DNA of 64,000 bases from JALQUO01 sp964529685 (GTDB lineage: Bacteria; Pseudomonadota; Alphaproteobacteria; Rickettsiales; Midichloriaceae): positions 248,001 through 312,000 of the forward strand of contig CAZGZC010000001.1 in the NCBI GenBank assembly GCA_964529685.1. Reading direction: 5' to 3'. The position numbers and the translations under genes were made by a program. A model generated the notes under the pieces. It was not told the origin of the DNA. It saw only the letters and a list, made by a program, of their open reading frames with translations, and ran no database searches. Positions 54,873 through 63,906 of this stretch are shown piece after piece. The stretch's first letter is position 1, and every line of letters begins with the position of its first letter.

Positions 54873-56534
54873 ATGAAACAGGAGATACTAACTAGAATTA
54901 ATATACATAACTATATTGGAAGATTTATTAATCTCAATCAGAAAGGGAGAGATCAATATCTAGGATTATGTCCATTTCATCATGAAAAAACACCATCTTT
55001 CTCAGTTGCTGTTGAGAAGAAGTTCTTCCACTGCTTTGGCTGTAAGGTAAGTGGTGATGTAGTTAAGTTTGTAATGCTATATGACAACCTAGAGTATGAT
55101 AAAGCAATTGAGAAGCTAGCGACTGAAGCTGGAATCAAAACAGTAAGGAAAGGTGCTCAGCTAAATCCTAATAAGTTGTATATAGAGATTAATAGTAAGT
55201 TTGCTAATATATGTCATTCTCTCTTAAAAGATACAAACTACCATTACGGGATAGATTACTTGCGTAGTCGGCAGCTGAAAGATGAAATGATTGATAGATT
55301 TCAGCTTGGATATCTTCCAATAAACAAATCAGAGGAAGTGTTTAAAAACCTATTGAGAGAATTTTCTCAAGAAGATTTATTCAAAAGCGGATTATTTAAG
55401 TTAGGAATAAGAGATAAACCTTATTGTCAGTTCAACGGTAGAATAATCTTCCCAATTATTGATACAAATAAAAACATTGTTGGATTTGGCAGTAGAGTTC
55501 TAACTGAAGAAGGCAAGCCAAAGTACATCAACTCATCTGACAGTGATTTTTTTCACAAGTCTGAGTTGCTATATGGTCTAAATAAGATATATGGCGATAA
55601 GATGCTTAAAGATACGAAAACAGTATTTGTAGTTGAAGGATATATGGATGTTATCTTACTTGCAAACTATGAAATTACTAACTGTGTGGCGGTTCTTGGT
55701 GCAAACCTAACCACTGAGCAGCTTAAGAAGCTCTGGACCTTCATAGATAGACCAACAATCTGCTTTGATAATGACTCAGCTGGCAGAGCTGCTATGGAGA
55801 GAATAGCTAAGTTAGCTCTCAAGGTGATTGAACCAGGTAAAAGTATATCTTTCCTTGAGCTGAGTAGTTGTAAAGATCCAGATGAATTTGTTAAGAAAAA
55901 TGGTCCAGATCACTTTCTACAACACTTTAATAATAAAAGAATCTCATTAGCTGACTATTTATATAAAAGCGAGAGTAATGAATTATCTCTTCAAGATCCA
56001 GATGAGGTTGTTGTTCTCCGTCAACGGTTGAGCAAAATTACAGATGAAATAGCGAATGATATGTTGCGGAATGAGTATAAAAGGCATTTTAATAAGTTAT
56101 TTTATAGCTTTAAAGATGATTTCAGGAAAAACTCAGCTCCAAGGCATGATATCATTAAACTCAAGTTATCACAGAAAGTTGGCAATGATGAAGAAAGACT
56201 GTGCAACATTATTTCTAAGCATCAGTACCTCTTGATGGATCAGGAGATGTTAGATGATTTTATCAATTGCAAATTCAAAAGTGATGTAGCCGAGAATATG
56301 AGATTACAATTAACTAAAAAAATTGATAAAGGATATGTAGAGGAGAGAAATGAAGAAATTGTTAAGCAAGTTAAGAGTTTGATCATCTTTCTAAAAATAA
56401 GAGATGTACAAGATGAGATTCTTAGAATTCTAAGGATATATGAGGATAATATGGATATTAATATTGAAACCCAAATTATAGAGCTTAAAAAGTACGAAAT
56501 TCAACTACAAAATAAATTATCATTAACTATTTAG
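54873..56534 (+). CDS. dnaG: DNA primase
   Basis: DnaG makes RNA primers at the fork. The 553 residues start with the CHC2 zinc domain (CPFHHEKTPSFSV...FFHCFGC), then the RNAP-like core (YLRSRQLKDEMIDRFQLGYLP, GRIIFPIIDTNKNIVGFGSR). The Toprim motif is VFVVEGYMDVI near residue 250 with the later FDNDSAGRAA. The C-terminal helicase-interacting part is divergent, as usual. It sits 4 bp after topA and 6 bp before rpoD, keeping the classic dnaG-rpoD linkage. Confidence 0.97.
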   Translation: MKQEILTRINIHNYIGRFINLNQKGRDQYLGLCPFHHEKTPSFSVAVEKKFFHCFGCKVSGDVVKFVMLYDNLEYDKAIEKLATEAGIKTVRKGAQLNPNKLYIEINSKFANICHSLLKDTNYHYGIDYLRSRQLKDEMIDRFQLGYLPINKSEEVFKNLLREFSQEDLFKSGLFKLGIRDKPYCQFNGRIIFPIIDTNKNIVGFGSRVLTEEGKPKYINSSDSDFFHKSELLYGLNKIYGDKMLKDTKTVFVVEGYMDVILLANYEITNCVAVLGANLTTEQLKKLWTFIDRPTICFDNDSAGRAAMERIAKLALKVIEPGKSISFLELSSCKDPDEFVKKNGPDHFLQHFNNKRISLADYLYKSESNELSLQDPDEVVVLRQRLSKITDEIANDMLRNEYKRHFNKLFYSFKDDFRKNSAPRHDIIKLKLSQKVGNDEERLCNIISKHQYLLMDQEMLDDFINCKFKSDVAENMRLQLTKKIDKGYVEERNEEIVKQVKSLIIFLKIRDVQDEILRILRIYEDNMDINIETQIIELKKYEIQLQNKLSLTI

Positions 56535-56540
56535 AGAAAA

Positions 56541-58433
56541 ATGTCAGAATCATTAAGAGGTACTAAAAATAATAAGAAAAAAACAACTATAAATGATACT
56601 TTACTTCAATTTTTATTAAATAAAGGCAGAGAAAATGGTTTCATAACTCATGATGAATTAAATAAACTATTTTCAGCTGAGACGAAAACTGAAGAAATAG
56701 ACACTGTTGTATCTCTTTTTAACGAAATGGGGATCTTAGTTACAACTGGTGAAAAATATCAGGAAGACATTGTTGATGGTAATGAAGAAATCAGTGAATC
56801 TTCTGGTGGAGAGGAAATAACAATTGTTTCTGAAGATCCTGTCAGGATGTATCTTCGTGAGATGGGAGGTAAGAACTTATTAACTCGCGATGGAGAAGTA
56901 GAAGTTGCTAAGCATATAGAAGAGGAAAGGCATAAAAAAATGCATTATCTTTTCTCAATTCCTTCTGTTTTAAAACAAATTTCTAAATGGCATGGTAATC
57001 TTATTGATGGGTCAATAACTTTAAGACAGATTCTTGATCTTGATGCGATGCATAGTAGTGATATGTTCAAAGCTCAGAGAAATGAAGAAGCTCTTGAGGA
57101 CGATGAGTATGATGACATAGATGACTCAATAGCTTCAGCAGAAGCAAATATTTATCCTAAATTTATTGTGGTACTTGGAGAAATAACCAAGATATATAAT
57201 AAACATCTGCAATCTCAGAAAAAGCTTGTCTATGACTATAAAAATTGTAGTAAGTATGAGAATACACAGGATGAATGGCTATCTATTAGTAGAAATGTCC
57301 ATGCTTTAATGAATGATATAAGGCTCAATGACTCAATAATTGACACACTACTATCTGATGTTACAGCTCAACATAAAAAAATTGCTAAAGAGGAAAGAAA
57401 ATTAATGAATGGAGCAGTTGCGGCAGGTGTTAGTAAACAGGATTTTCTGTCAATTTATAACACATCCGATGCTGAGTATGGTTCATTTATGTCATTTGTA
57501 AAATTAATGGAAGAAGCAAAAGATAATGATGCTGGTGCTGATAGTCCTTGGATAAAATTCTTTGCAGAATGGACTAATGTTATAAAGAATGCCTTGAAAA
57601 TTTTTAAAGGAGTATCTGAATATGTGGGACTAGATATACAGCTATTCAAATTTTTTATAGTTGAAATACAAAGAGCTGAAAAAGGTATTGCTTTGGCTGA
57701 GCAGGAAATGACTGAAGCTAACCTCCGATTGGTAATATCTATAGCTAAGAAGTATGTGAATAGAGGTTTACAATTCCTTGATCTGATCCAAGAGGGTAAC
57801 ATAGGATTAATGAAAGCTGTCAAGAAATTTGAGTATAGACGAGGGTATAAATTTTCAACTTATGCAACTTGGTGGATTAGACAGGCAATTACAAGAGCTA
57901 TAGCTGATCAAGCACGTACAATTAGGATACCAGTCCATATGATTGAAACTATAAATAAAATATTGAAAGTTTCAAAACAGATTGTTCATGATGCTCATAG
58001 AGAGCCTACTCCAGAAGAGATTGCCGCAAAATTAGGTTATCAAATAGAGAAAGTTAGTAGAGTTCTTAAAATCTCTAAGGAACCAATAAGTCTTGAAAAT
58101 CCTTTGAGTGATGATAGTAATGGTGGAAAATTAGAAGACTATATACCAGATAAAAAAGCTGTGCAGCCACATGTTGCAGCTGAAGCTGCTAACTTGAGTG
58201 CTAATACAACAGTCGCACTTGCAACTCTCACGCCTAGAGAGGAGAGGGTATTAAGACTGAGGTTTGGTATAGGTACTAAAGAGCATACTCTTGAAGAGGT
58301 TGGTCAAGCTTTCAATGTAACAAGAGAAAGAATAAGACAAATAGAAGCAAAGGCACTGAGAAACTTGAAAAGACCAAGAAGGCTAAAGTTATTGAAGTTC
58401 TTTGCCAGCACTGATAGTGCAGCAGCTGCTTAA
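56541..58433 (+). CDS. rpoD: RNA polymerase sigma factor RpoD (sigma-70)
   Basis: The 630-residue primary sigma factor contains region 1.2 (EDPVRMYLREMGGKNLLTRDGEVEVAK), a non-conserved insert with many acidic residues, region 2 (TEANLRLVISIAKKY, GLQFLDLIQEGNIGLMKAV, YKFSTYATWWIRQAI), region 3 (IRIPVHMIETINK) and region 4 (TLTPREERVLRLRFG, EVGQAFNVTRERIRQIEAKALRNLKRP). It directly precedes a flagellar cluster, with 20 bp to fliL. Promoters in this genome should therefore follow sigma-70 rules. Confidence 0.98.
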   Translation: MSESLRGTKNNKKKTTINDTLLQFLLNKGRENGFITHDELNKLFSAETKTEEIDTVVSLFNEMGILVTTGEKYQEDIVDGNEEISESSGGEEITIVSEDPVRMYLREMGGKNLLTRDGEVEVAKHIEEERHKKMHYLFSIPSVLKQISKWHGNLIDGSITLRQILDLDAMHSSDMFKAQRNEEALEDDEYDDIDDSIASAEANIYPKFIVVLGEITKIYNKHLQSQKKLVYDYKNCSKYENTQDEWLSISRNVHALMNDIRLNDSIIDTLLSDVTAQHKKIAKEERKLMNGAVAAGVSKQDFLSIYNTSDAEYGSFMSFVKLMEEAKDNDAGADSPWIKFFAEWTNVIKNALKIFKGVSEYVGLDIQLFKFFIVEIQRAEKGIALAEQEMTEANLRLVISIAKKYVNRGLQFLDLIQEGNIGLMKAVKKFEYRRGYKFSTYATWWIRQAITRAIADQARTIRIPVHMIETINKILKVSKQIVHDAHREPTPEEIAAKLGYQIEKVSRVLKISKEPISLENPLSDDSNGGKLEDYIPDKKAVQPHVAAEAANLSANTTVALATLTPREERVLRLRFGIGTKEHTLEEVGQAFNVTRERIRQIEAKALRNLKRPRRLKLLKFFASTDSAAAA

Positions 58434-58453
58434 TAAAAAAATGAATTAACATT

Positions 58454-58987
58454 ATGTTCGAAAGAGACAATTCATCTAATAATACAATGAAAGCTTTTGA
58501 TATAAAGCACGATAATCCTAAGGAAGATGATAAAGATGATAACAAGATACCTACTAGCAAGAAGAGAATTATTCTACTACTGATTGTAGTAATGGCTCTT
58601 TTAGGTGTAGGAGTAATATATAACATTATAGATCATAACAAAACTGGCACGAGTTTAGTAAAAGATGAAACATCATCAATGTTTTTACCAATGGATGAGA
58701 TAACTGTGAATTTGCGTAATAGCGGTGATGGATCAAGTACATGGTTAAGAGTAAAAGTTTCACTTGAAATTCAAGGGCAAACTAATTATGATTCTGCTCT
58801 TAAAATGATACCTAAAATACTTGATATCTTCCAAATCTATCTCAAAGAATTAAGAAAAACTGATCTTGATGGATCATTTGGTATTTATAAAATGAAAGAT
58901 GAAATTGCTATGAGGATAAATACTATCTTGTATCCAAACGGCATTAAGGGTATTCTCTTTCAAGAAATAATAGTACAAACAAACTAG
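58454..58987 (+). CDS. fliL: Flagellar basal body-associated protein FliL
   Basis: The 177 residues have a Lys/Asp-rich cytoplasmic tail, one membrane helix (IILLLIVVMALLGVGVIY, about residues 38-56), and a periplasmic domain with SMFLPMDEITVNLRNS and WLRVKVSLEIQ, followed by a C-terminal TILYPNGIKGILFQEIIVQ. This is the FliL plan; FliL surrounds stators at the flagellar motor. It is the first of four flagellar-type genes placed right after rpoD, with 5 bp to fliM. Confidence 0.9.
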   Translation: MFERDNSSNNTMKAFDIKHDNPKEDDKDDNKIPTSKKRIILLLIVVMALLGVGVIYNIIDHNKTGTSLVKDETSSMFLPMDEITVNLRNSGDGSSTWLRVKVSLEIQGQTNYDSALKMIPKILDIFQIYLKELRKTDLDGSFGIYKMKDEIAMRINTILYPNGIKGILFQEIIVQTN

Positions 58988-58992
58988 GATGT

Positions 58993-59874
58993 ATGAGTGA
59001 GAATAAACAGAACATGATTGAATCAATGCAGGATAAATTTGGTGATCTACCAATGCTGCGTTCGCTATTAAAAAGTTTTATTAATGATCTACAGTTTTCT
59101 CTCAGAAGGGACTACAATATGCCAATTGAAATTCTGCATGATATGATCATACCTTTATCTATGTCTGATTATACTAAGGATAATCATGTCATGAAAGACA
59201 GCTTAGTAGTAGAATATCTATTTGATGGATGGAATGTTTCCCATTTCTATATGTTATTTTCTAAGAGATCAATATACAAAATTTTAGAGTTTATTCTAGG
59301 AGGAGATAAGATAGATTATCAATTTGAAATAGTAGATAGGCCATTTTCAAATATAGAAAAAGAAATAATTTCTCATTTCTTAGAAGTGGCATCTAAATGT
59401 ATGCAAGATGCTTTCCTCCTTGTTAGTAACAATATCAAGATACTTGTTTCTAAGATATACTTTGATAATAACTTTGTATTACCTAATGAAGGCGTCGTAA
59501 TTTTATCTAAATCAAATATTCGGTTAAAAAACTTAGATGGTTTATTAGATGTAATAATACCATATGATGCACTCACTCCAATAAAAACAAAGCTGTTAAA
59601 AAGTTTTTCTAATTTGAAACTCAAGCAAATAGATGAATGGAAAAAACATCTCCAAAAATTTGTTTCAGATATGGAAATGAGTGTTACAGTGGAGATTGAA
59701 GTCCCTCAAACATTCAATAACACACATAAAATGAATATTGGAGATACAATTATTACTGGCATGGATGAATCAGAATTATTTAAAATGAAAATAAATGGTA
59801 AAAAAATATACAATTGCAAGATAGGCAAAATAAGTGAAAATATTGCAGTAGAAATAACAGGTTCTGATTTATGA
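58993..59874 (+). CDS. fliM: Flagellar motor switch protein FliM (divergent)
   Basis: The 293-residue protein is FliM-like. The central domain has KILEFILGGDKIDYQF (the GG-x-G-like loop) and RPFSNIEKEIISHFLEVASK. The last 75 residues form a SpoA (FliN-like) domain (SVTVEIEVPQ...IGDTIITGM...KINGKKIYNCKIG). The N-terminal CheY-P-binding peptide of typical FliM (consensus L-S-Q-x-E-I-D-A-L-L) is absent; the protein starts MSENKQNMIESMQ. This would leave a C-ring without a canonical CheY dock. It overlaps the next gene by 4 nt. Confidence 0.82.
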   Translation: MSENKQNMIESMQDKFGDLPMLRSLLKSFINDLQFSLRRDYNMPIEILHDMIIPLSMSDYTKDNHVMKDSLVVEYLFDGWNVSHFYMLFSKRSIYKILEFILGGDKIDYQFEIVDRPFSNIEKEIISHFLEVASKCMQDAFLLVSNNIKILVSKIYFDNNFVLPNEGVVILSKSNIRLKNLDGLLDVIIPYDALTPIKTKLLKSFSNLKLKQIDEWKKHLQKFVSDMEMSVTVEIEVPQTFNNTHKMNIGDTIITGMDESELFKMKINGKKIYNCKIGKISENIAVEITGSDL

Positions 59875-60329
59875 ATATATACTCAGTTTTACTTGATATA
59901 CTGATTCTTATTGTACTGAGTATTACAATAACATTTTGCTTAAGATTAAATAAGAGACTTTTAGAAGTACAGTCTAATAAAAAAGAAATTGCAAGCTTTA
60001 TTAATGCTCTGGATAACTCCATATTAACTGCTCACCAAAGTATCACTACACTTAAAGAATTAACTCATAAAGTTTCAGATGAGAGGGAAAAGTATATGGA
60101 AGAAGGAGCAAGACTTGCAGATGATTTATCTTTTATGATTCAATCAGGAAACAGACTTCTGCAGCGCTCTAATAATGAATCAGGAAAATTAATAGAGTCT
60201 ACAGCAGTAGTTAGAGAGTTAGTTGACGAGCTAAATAAGCAAATGCAAGCTTTAGAAGCAAAAAGTGAGCTTTTAAACAATCAACACAAGAAAAATTTGC
60301 CAGAGAAAACAATAATACAAACAATCTGA
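59871..60329 (+). CDS. DUF6468-like flagellar-cluster protein
   Basis: The 152 residues have one N-terminal membrane helix (VLLDILILIVLSITITFCL), then a long helical, coiled-coil-prone region (NKRLLEVQSNKKEIASFI ... VRELVDELNKQMQALEAKSELL). Short proteins of this design (DUF6468) commonly lie between fliM and motE in alphaproteobacterial motility clusters; their role is not well defined. It overlaps fliM by 4 nt and is 1 bp from the motE-like gene. Confidence 0.7.
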   Translation: MNIYSVLLDILILIVLSITITFCLRLNKRLLEVQSNKKEIASFINALDNSILTAHQSITTLKELTHKVSDEREKYMEEGARLADDLSFMIQSGNRLLQRSNNESGKLIESTAVVRELVDELNKQMQALEAKSELLNNQHKKNLPEKTIIQTI

Positions 60330-60330
60330 T

Positions 60331-60981
60331 ATGAGACGTTTTTTACCATACTTAATAATTTGTTTTGCTATTCTGGGCTTTTCCAAATTAATGTCCATAT
60401 TAAACAGCGAGGGTGTATTTGAAGCATTAAACAGTCATGCAGAGAATTCTTCTGAAAACGTTGAGGCGCAAAGACCGCCAGCAGAAGTCAAGATTAAAGA
60501 TCAGTATGGTAAGATCTCAGGAACTATTTATAATATCGATACTTCCCAGATACAAAAAATTAACACTTGTGGTCAGTTATATGATCTAAAGTTTTCTCCA
60601 GAAGAGGTACAAATATTGCAAAGCTTAAGGCTAAGGAGCGCAAAATTAGATGATATTGAAAAAGATATATCTTTAAAACAAGAAATGCTCGTAAGCATTC
60701 AAAATGATATTAATAGAAAGTTAGAACAACTTGAGAAACTAAATTCCCAAATGACTGATGATCCAATTACATCATCATCTCAAAATTATGAGAAGCTAGT
60801 TAAGATATACGAAGGTATGAAACCAAAAGAGGCAGCAAAGATCTTTGATACCTTACAGATACAAGTTCTTTTGAGGGTTGCACAACAGATGAAAGAGAAT
60901 AGGCTAGCCGCGGTAGTTGCTGAAATGATGCCAGAAAAAGCTAGAGATTTAACTATGAGCTTAGCAAATAGAAGCGAATAA
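60331..60981 (+). CDS. MotE-like flagellar protein
   Basis: The 216 residues have an N-terminal membrane helix (FLPYLIICFAILGFSKLM) and a coiled coil (LRSAKLDDIEKDISLKQEML to LEKLNSQM). The C-terminal MgtE-N-like segment (IYEGMKPKEAAKIFDTLQIQVLLRVAQQM, then AAVVAEMMPEKARDLTMSL) is the hallmark of MotE, a periplasmic chaperone for MotC in alphaproteobacteria. motC is not in the window. It is immediately downstream of the DUF6468 gene. Confidence 0.78.
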   Translation: MRRFLPYLIICFAILGFSKLMSILNSEGVFEALNSHAENSSENVEAQRPPAEVKIKDQYGKISGTIYNIDTSQIQKINTCGQLYDLKFSPEEVQILQSLRLRSAKLDDIEKDISLKQEMLVSIQNDINRKLEQLEKLNSQMTDDPITSSSQNYEKLVKIYEGMKPKEAAKIFDTLQIQVLLRVAQQMKENRLAAVVAEMMPEKARDLTMSLANRSE

Positions 60982-60986
60982 AATGT

Positions 60987-61730
60987 ATGACACAGCGGTA
61001 TACAAGCGCAAGTACTGTACAACAAATAAAGAAAAACCTGAGTGCATTCAATTGTGAAAAGGTTTTGTGTCTTCTCGATATTGATAATACTATAATAACA
61101 ACAAAATCAGATTTCGGGAAGTACATAGATGAATTAAAGAGGCTTAATAAAGCAAATTCACAATACAGGGCAAAAATAGACAATCTTATTTGTCAGTGGA
61201 GGATTGCAAGAGAAGTAATTTTGACTGATAAAAGTTGGCCAGAGTTCTTAAAAGAAAGAACGGCTTATGGGTTAACCAAAATGGATACTGGTACTTTCTC
61301 TTCTATTGAATCTATGGAAAGGTGGAGATATAAAGAATTAAAGACGCTTTCAGTAGAATTTACAAGAACCTCACCTATTGATCAAGTTGAATATAATGAA
61401 CCAAAGACACTAAATATATGTGATGCAACTTTCTTCAATGGCATTTTTTATACAGGTAATGCTAAGAAAGGCAATATAGTTGCAGCAATTCTAAATAGAA
61501 ATAAATATGATTTAGTTTTCTTTGCTGACGATAGAAAAAGTGAGCTTGCAGATGTAGAAAAGGCATGTAGTAAAGCAAAAACTCCATGCTTACTAATTCA
61601 TTTTAATATGAATGTACAGAACGAAATATCAGAACAGAGTATAGAAGAAAAAAAAGCTGAGTATATGATCTCAGAATTTCTAAAGCTACATGCAAATAGT
61701 AGATATGAAATAACTACCGATCAACAGTAA
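60987..61730 (+). CDS. DUF2608 family HAD-like protein (copy 2)
   Basis: The 247-residue protein shares its plan with the DUF2608 gene at 31938-32693. Motif I is CLLDIDNTIITTKSD, the middle block is WRYKELKTLSVEF with CDATFFNGIFY, and motif IV is LVFFADDRKSELADVEKAC. The equivalent lines in copy 1 are VVFDVDRVLI, WRYNDLKNLGIEF, GARFFNGILF and IIFVDDLLQNILAVEQYC. A phosphohydrolase-type activity is likely; the substrate is unknown. It lies 5 bp after the motE-like gene and 19 bp before a permease, so it is apparently in the same operon although it is not a flagellar protein. Confidence 0.75.
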   Translation: MTQRYTSASTVQQIKKNLSAFNCEKVLCLLDIDNTIITTKSDFGKYIDELKRLNKANSQYRAKIDNLICQWRIAREVILTDKSWPEFLKERTAYGLTKMDTGTFSSIESMERWRYKELKTLSVEFTRTSPIDQVEYNEPKTLNICDATFFNGIFYTGNAKKGNIVAAILNRNKYDLVFFADDRKSELADVEKACSKAKTPCLLIHFNMNVQNEISEQSIEEKKAEYMISEFLKLHANSRYEITTDQQ

Positions 61731-61749
61731 GCACATATAGAAATATTAA

Positions 61750-62931
61750 ATGAAAATTCTATCAGGAACAATATTTGTTGCTGCTACCTGTATTGGTAGT
61801 GGTATGATTGCATTACCAATAACATTGGCTAAGGTTGGATTAATCCCCAGTATATTACTAATGCTTGCTATATGGTTTGTGATTTACTATACTGCACTAG
61901 CTAGTGTTGAGCTAAATTTACAAGCTAGAAAAGGATTAGCTTTAGGATCTCTTTGTAAGAACTTCTCTGGGACTAAAATGCAATATTTTGGAGCTATCTT
62001 GCTCAAATTATTATCATATGCACTTCTATCAGCATATATTTCAGGTGGTACTTCTATAATTGAAAAAATACTTGAAGTTGATAATTTAACTCTATGGTAT
62101 GTGGTAGGACTCTTGCTAATTTTATTAATGCCAAGTCAGATTATACAAAAAGTTAATAATCTCCTCTTCCTAGGGCTACTTGCTACTACTGCTATCCTTA
62201 TACTATTTCTACTGATATCTGTTCAGTGGAAAGACATTCCTTTATTTGAAATAGATAATCTTTCTCAAGTTAAAGTATGGACTATTCTTATCCCCGTTGT
62301 TTTCACTTCATTTGGATTTCAAGTGATATTCCATATATTAACAGATCTTTATAAAGGAGATGTTATCGCTTTAAAAAAAGTCTTTTTATGGGGCAGCCTA
62401 ATACCTGCGATTATTTATATAATCTGGACTGTAAGTGTTCTAATAGCAATTAATAATAATTCTAAACAATTCTATATCAAAATGGTTAATGGTAATGTTG
62501 AGGTAGGCGATCTTATATCTCAACTTAGTTTGATAGCACAAACAGAACTTGTTCAAATTTTAATTAGGTGGATTGCATTTTTAGCCATTAGCACATCTGC
62601 TATAGGTGTTGGATTAGGCCTGGTCGGCGCAATAGAGCAACAACTTGAAAGATTTAACAGTTTATCAAATAAGAAAGTAGCTTCAGTAGCACTAAGTATC
62701 ATGCCTTCCACTGTCATTATTCTATTTATACCTGGTGCCTTTGTATCTATTCTTGGATTTGCAGGTATGATTTTGTCATTTATAGCCATACTAATACCAA
62801 TTTACCTGTTGAGCAATGTTAGAGGTACACTCTTCTACAAAGAGTTACGTAATAAAACTATGATCATAATATCAGTCATCACTGGTTTCATTATTATTAT
62901 ATGTGGGTTTTTAAATATTTTTTTAATTTGA
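61750..62931 (+). CDS. Aromatic amino acid permease family protein
   Basis: The 393-residue protein has about eleven hydrophobic helices. It opens with FVAATCIGSGMIALPITLAKVG, the helix-1 signature of the hydroxy/aromatic amino acid permease family (TyrP/Mtr-like). FTSFGFQVIFHILTDLYKGD and AIGVGLGLVGAIEQQLERF follow, as in that family. It would import tryptophan, tyrosine or a similar amino acid by proton symport, fitting an auxotrophic intracellular lifestyle. Confidence 0.88.
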   Translation: MKILSGTIFVAATCIGSGMIALPITLAKVGLIPSILLMLAIWFVIYYTALASVELNLQARKGLALGSLCKNFSGTKMQYFGAILLKLLSYALLSAYISGGTSIIEKILEVDNLTLWYVVGLLLILLMPSQIIQKVNNLLFLGLLATTAILILFLLISVQWKDIPLFEIDNLSQVKVWTILIPVVFTSFGFQVIFHILTDLYKGDVIALKKVFLWGSLIPAIIYIIWTVSVLIAINNNSKQFYIKMVNGNVEVGDLISQLSLIAQTELVQILIRWIAFLAISTSAIGVGLGLVGAIEQQLERFNSLSNKKVASVALSIMPSTVIILFIPGAFVSILGFAGMILSFIAILIPIYLLSNVRGTLFYKELRNKTMIIISVITGFIIIICGFLNIFLI

Positions 62932-62956
62932 ACAGGGCTTGCAAAGATTATTTTAC

Positions 62957-62976
62957 ACCTATACTATAGTATAGGT
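62957..62976. promoter_or_regulatory. Perfect 20-bp palindrome upstream of the peroxiredoxin gene
   Basis: ACCTATACTATAGTATAGGT equals its own reverse complement over all 20 bases. It lies in the 71-bp gap between the permease and the peroxiredoxin gene, ending 26 bp before the ATG. No T-run follows it on the plus strand, which favours an operator for a dimeric regulator over a terminator; either is possible. TATACT and TATAGT inside it could also serve as a -10 hexamer. Confidence 0.55.
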
Positions 62977-63002
62977 TATATTTAAAAATTAAAAAAAACT
63001 TT

Positions 63003-63617
63003 ATGTTTATGCCACAATTTAACAATCATCCAATTATTGGGACTCATGCAGAGCTCTGCAATGCACCAGCTGTTATGCTAGATAACACTATAGATAATAA
63101 CTTTGATTTGTCTACTTATATTAAACAGAGAATTAGTGTTCTATTCTTCTATCCACTAGATTTTACTTTTGTTTGTCCATCTGAGCTAATTGCACTAGAC
63201 TCTAAGATACCTGAGTTTGAAAAGAGAAATGTTGCTGTCGCATCTATCAGTATTGATTCACAATATACTCACTTAGCTTATAAGAATACTCCACGAAATG
63301 AAGGAGGAATAGGTCAAGTTAGATTTCCTATGGTTGCTGATATCAATAAAACTCTAGCATCAAAGTTTCATGTACTACATCCAAATGGAGTAGCACTGAG
63401 AGCTACAATTATCACAGATAAGAATGGTTTTGTTAAGCATTACTATGTAAACGATCTACCGATCGGACGTAATATAGACGAGATTATTAGAGTAATTGAT
63501 GCTATAGATCATTATTCAACTCACGGAGAAGTATGTCCTGCAAACTGGGTGCGAGGAAAGACAGCAATTAAACCAACATATGAAGGTATAGTATCTTACC
63601 TGAGACAAAATCTTTAA
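63003..63617 (+). CDS. Peroxiredoxin (typical 2-Cys, AhpC/Prx1 type)
   Basis: The 204-residue protein reduces hydrogen peroxide and organic peroxides. The peroxidatic Cys is in FYPLDFTFVCPSE (about Cys58), with the conserved Pro and Thr before it; the active-site Arg is in GVALRATIITD. The resolving Cys is in THGEVCPANW (about Cys178), followed by a C-terminal arm, as in typical 2-Cys enzymes. The start is ATG 63003, with an alternative two codons on. It is preceded by the 20-bp palindrome and probably has its own promoter. Confidence 0.94.
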   Translation: MFMPQFNNHPIIGTHAELCNAPAVMLDNTIDNNFDLSTYIKQRISVLFFYPLDFTFVCPSELIALDSKIPEFEKRNVAVASISIDSQYTHLAYKNTPRNEGGIGQVRFPMVADINKTLASKFHVLHPNGVALRATIITDKNGFVKHYYVNDLPIGRNIDEIIRVIDAIDHYSTHGEVCPANWVRGKTAIKPTYEGIVSYLRQNL

Positions 63618-63906
63618 ACTTCAGAACTAATCCCTCCCTCCAGTAAATGGAGAATTTTTTCTTACATCTTGTTGTCAAATTATCAGAACATTTCTTTTGT
63701 TGAACTCAAAAATAACTGAATCTGAAAGAAAAAGCAGGCCTCAATATATATACTTGAGAATGAGGTAGCAGAAGCTTTGAATAAAGTTATATGGATGATG
63801 TTGAACTGCTTAAAGCCTAAAGTTGCAGATCTCAGTAATATTTATGATTTAGTTGAGCACTACTTGAATTCTAATTCCAGCAAGATCACTATTATGTGAT
63901 TTAACA
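63618..63906. other. 289-bp gap with a possible short frame
   Basis: A frame open from about 63727 to 63899 reads EVAEALNKVIWMMLNCLKPK and VADLSNIYDLVEHYLNSNSS on the plus strand, with a late ATG at 63795. It looks protein-like but has no clear start or family match. It is either a relic or a very small gene. Nothing else is visible. Confidence 0.25.
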
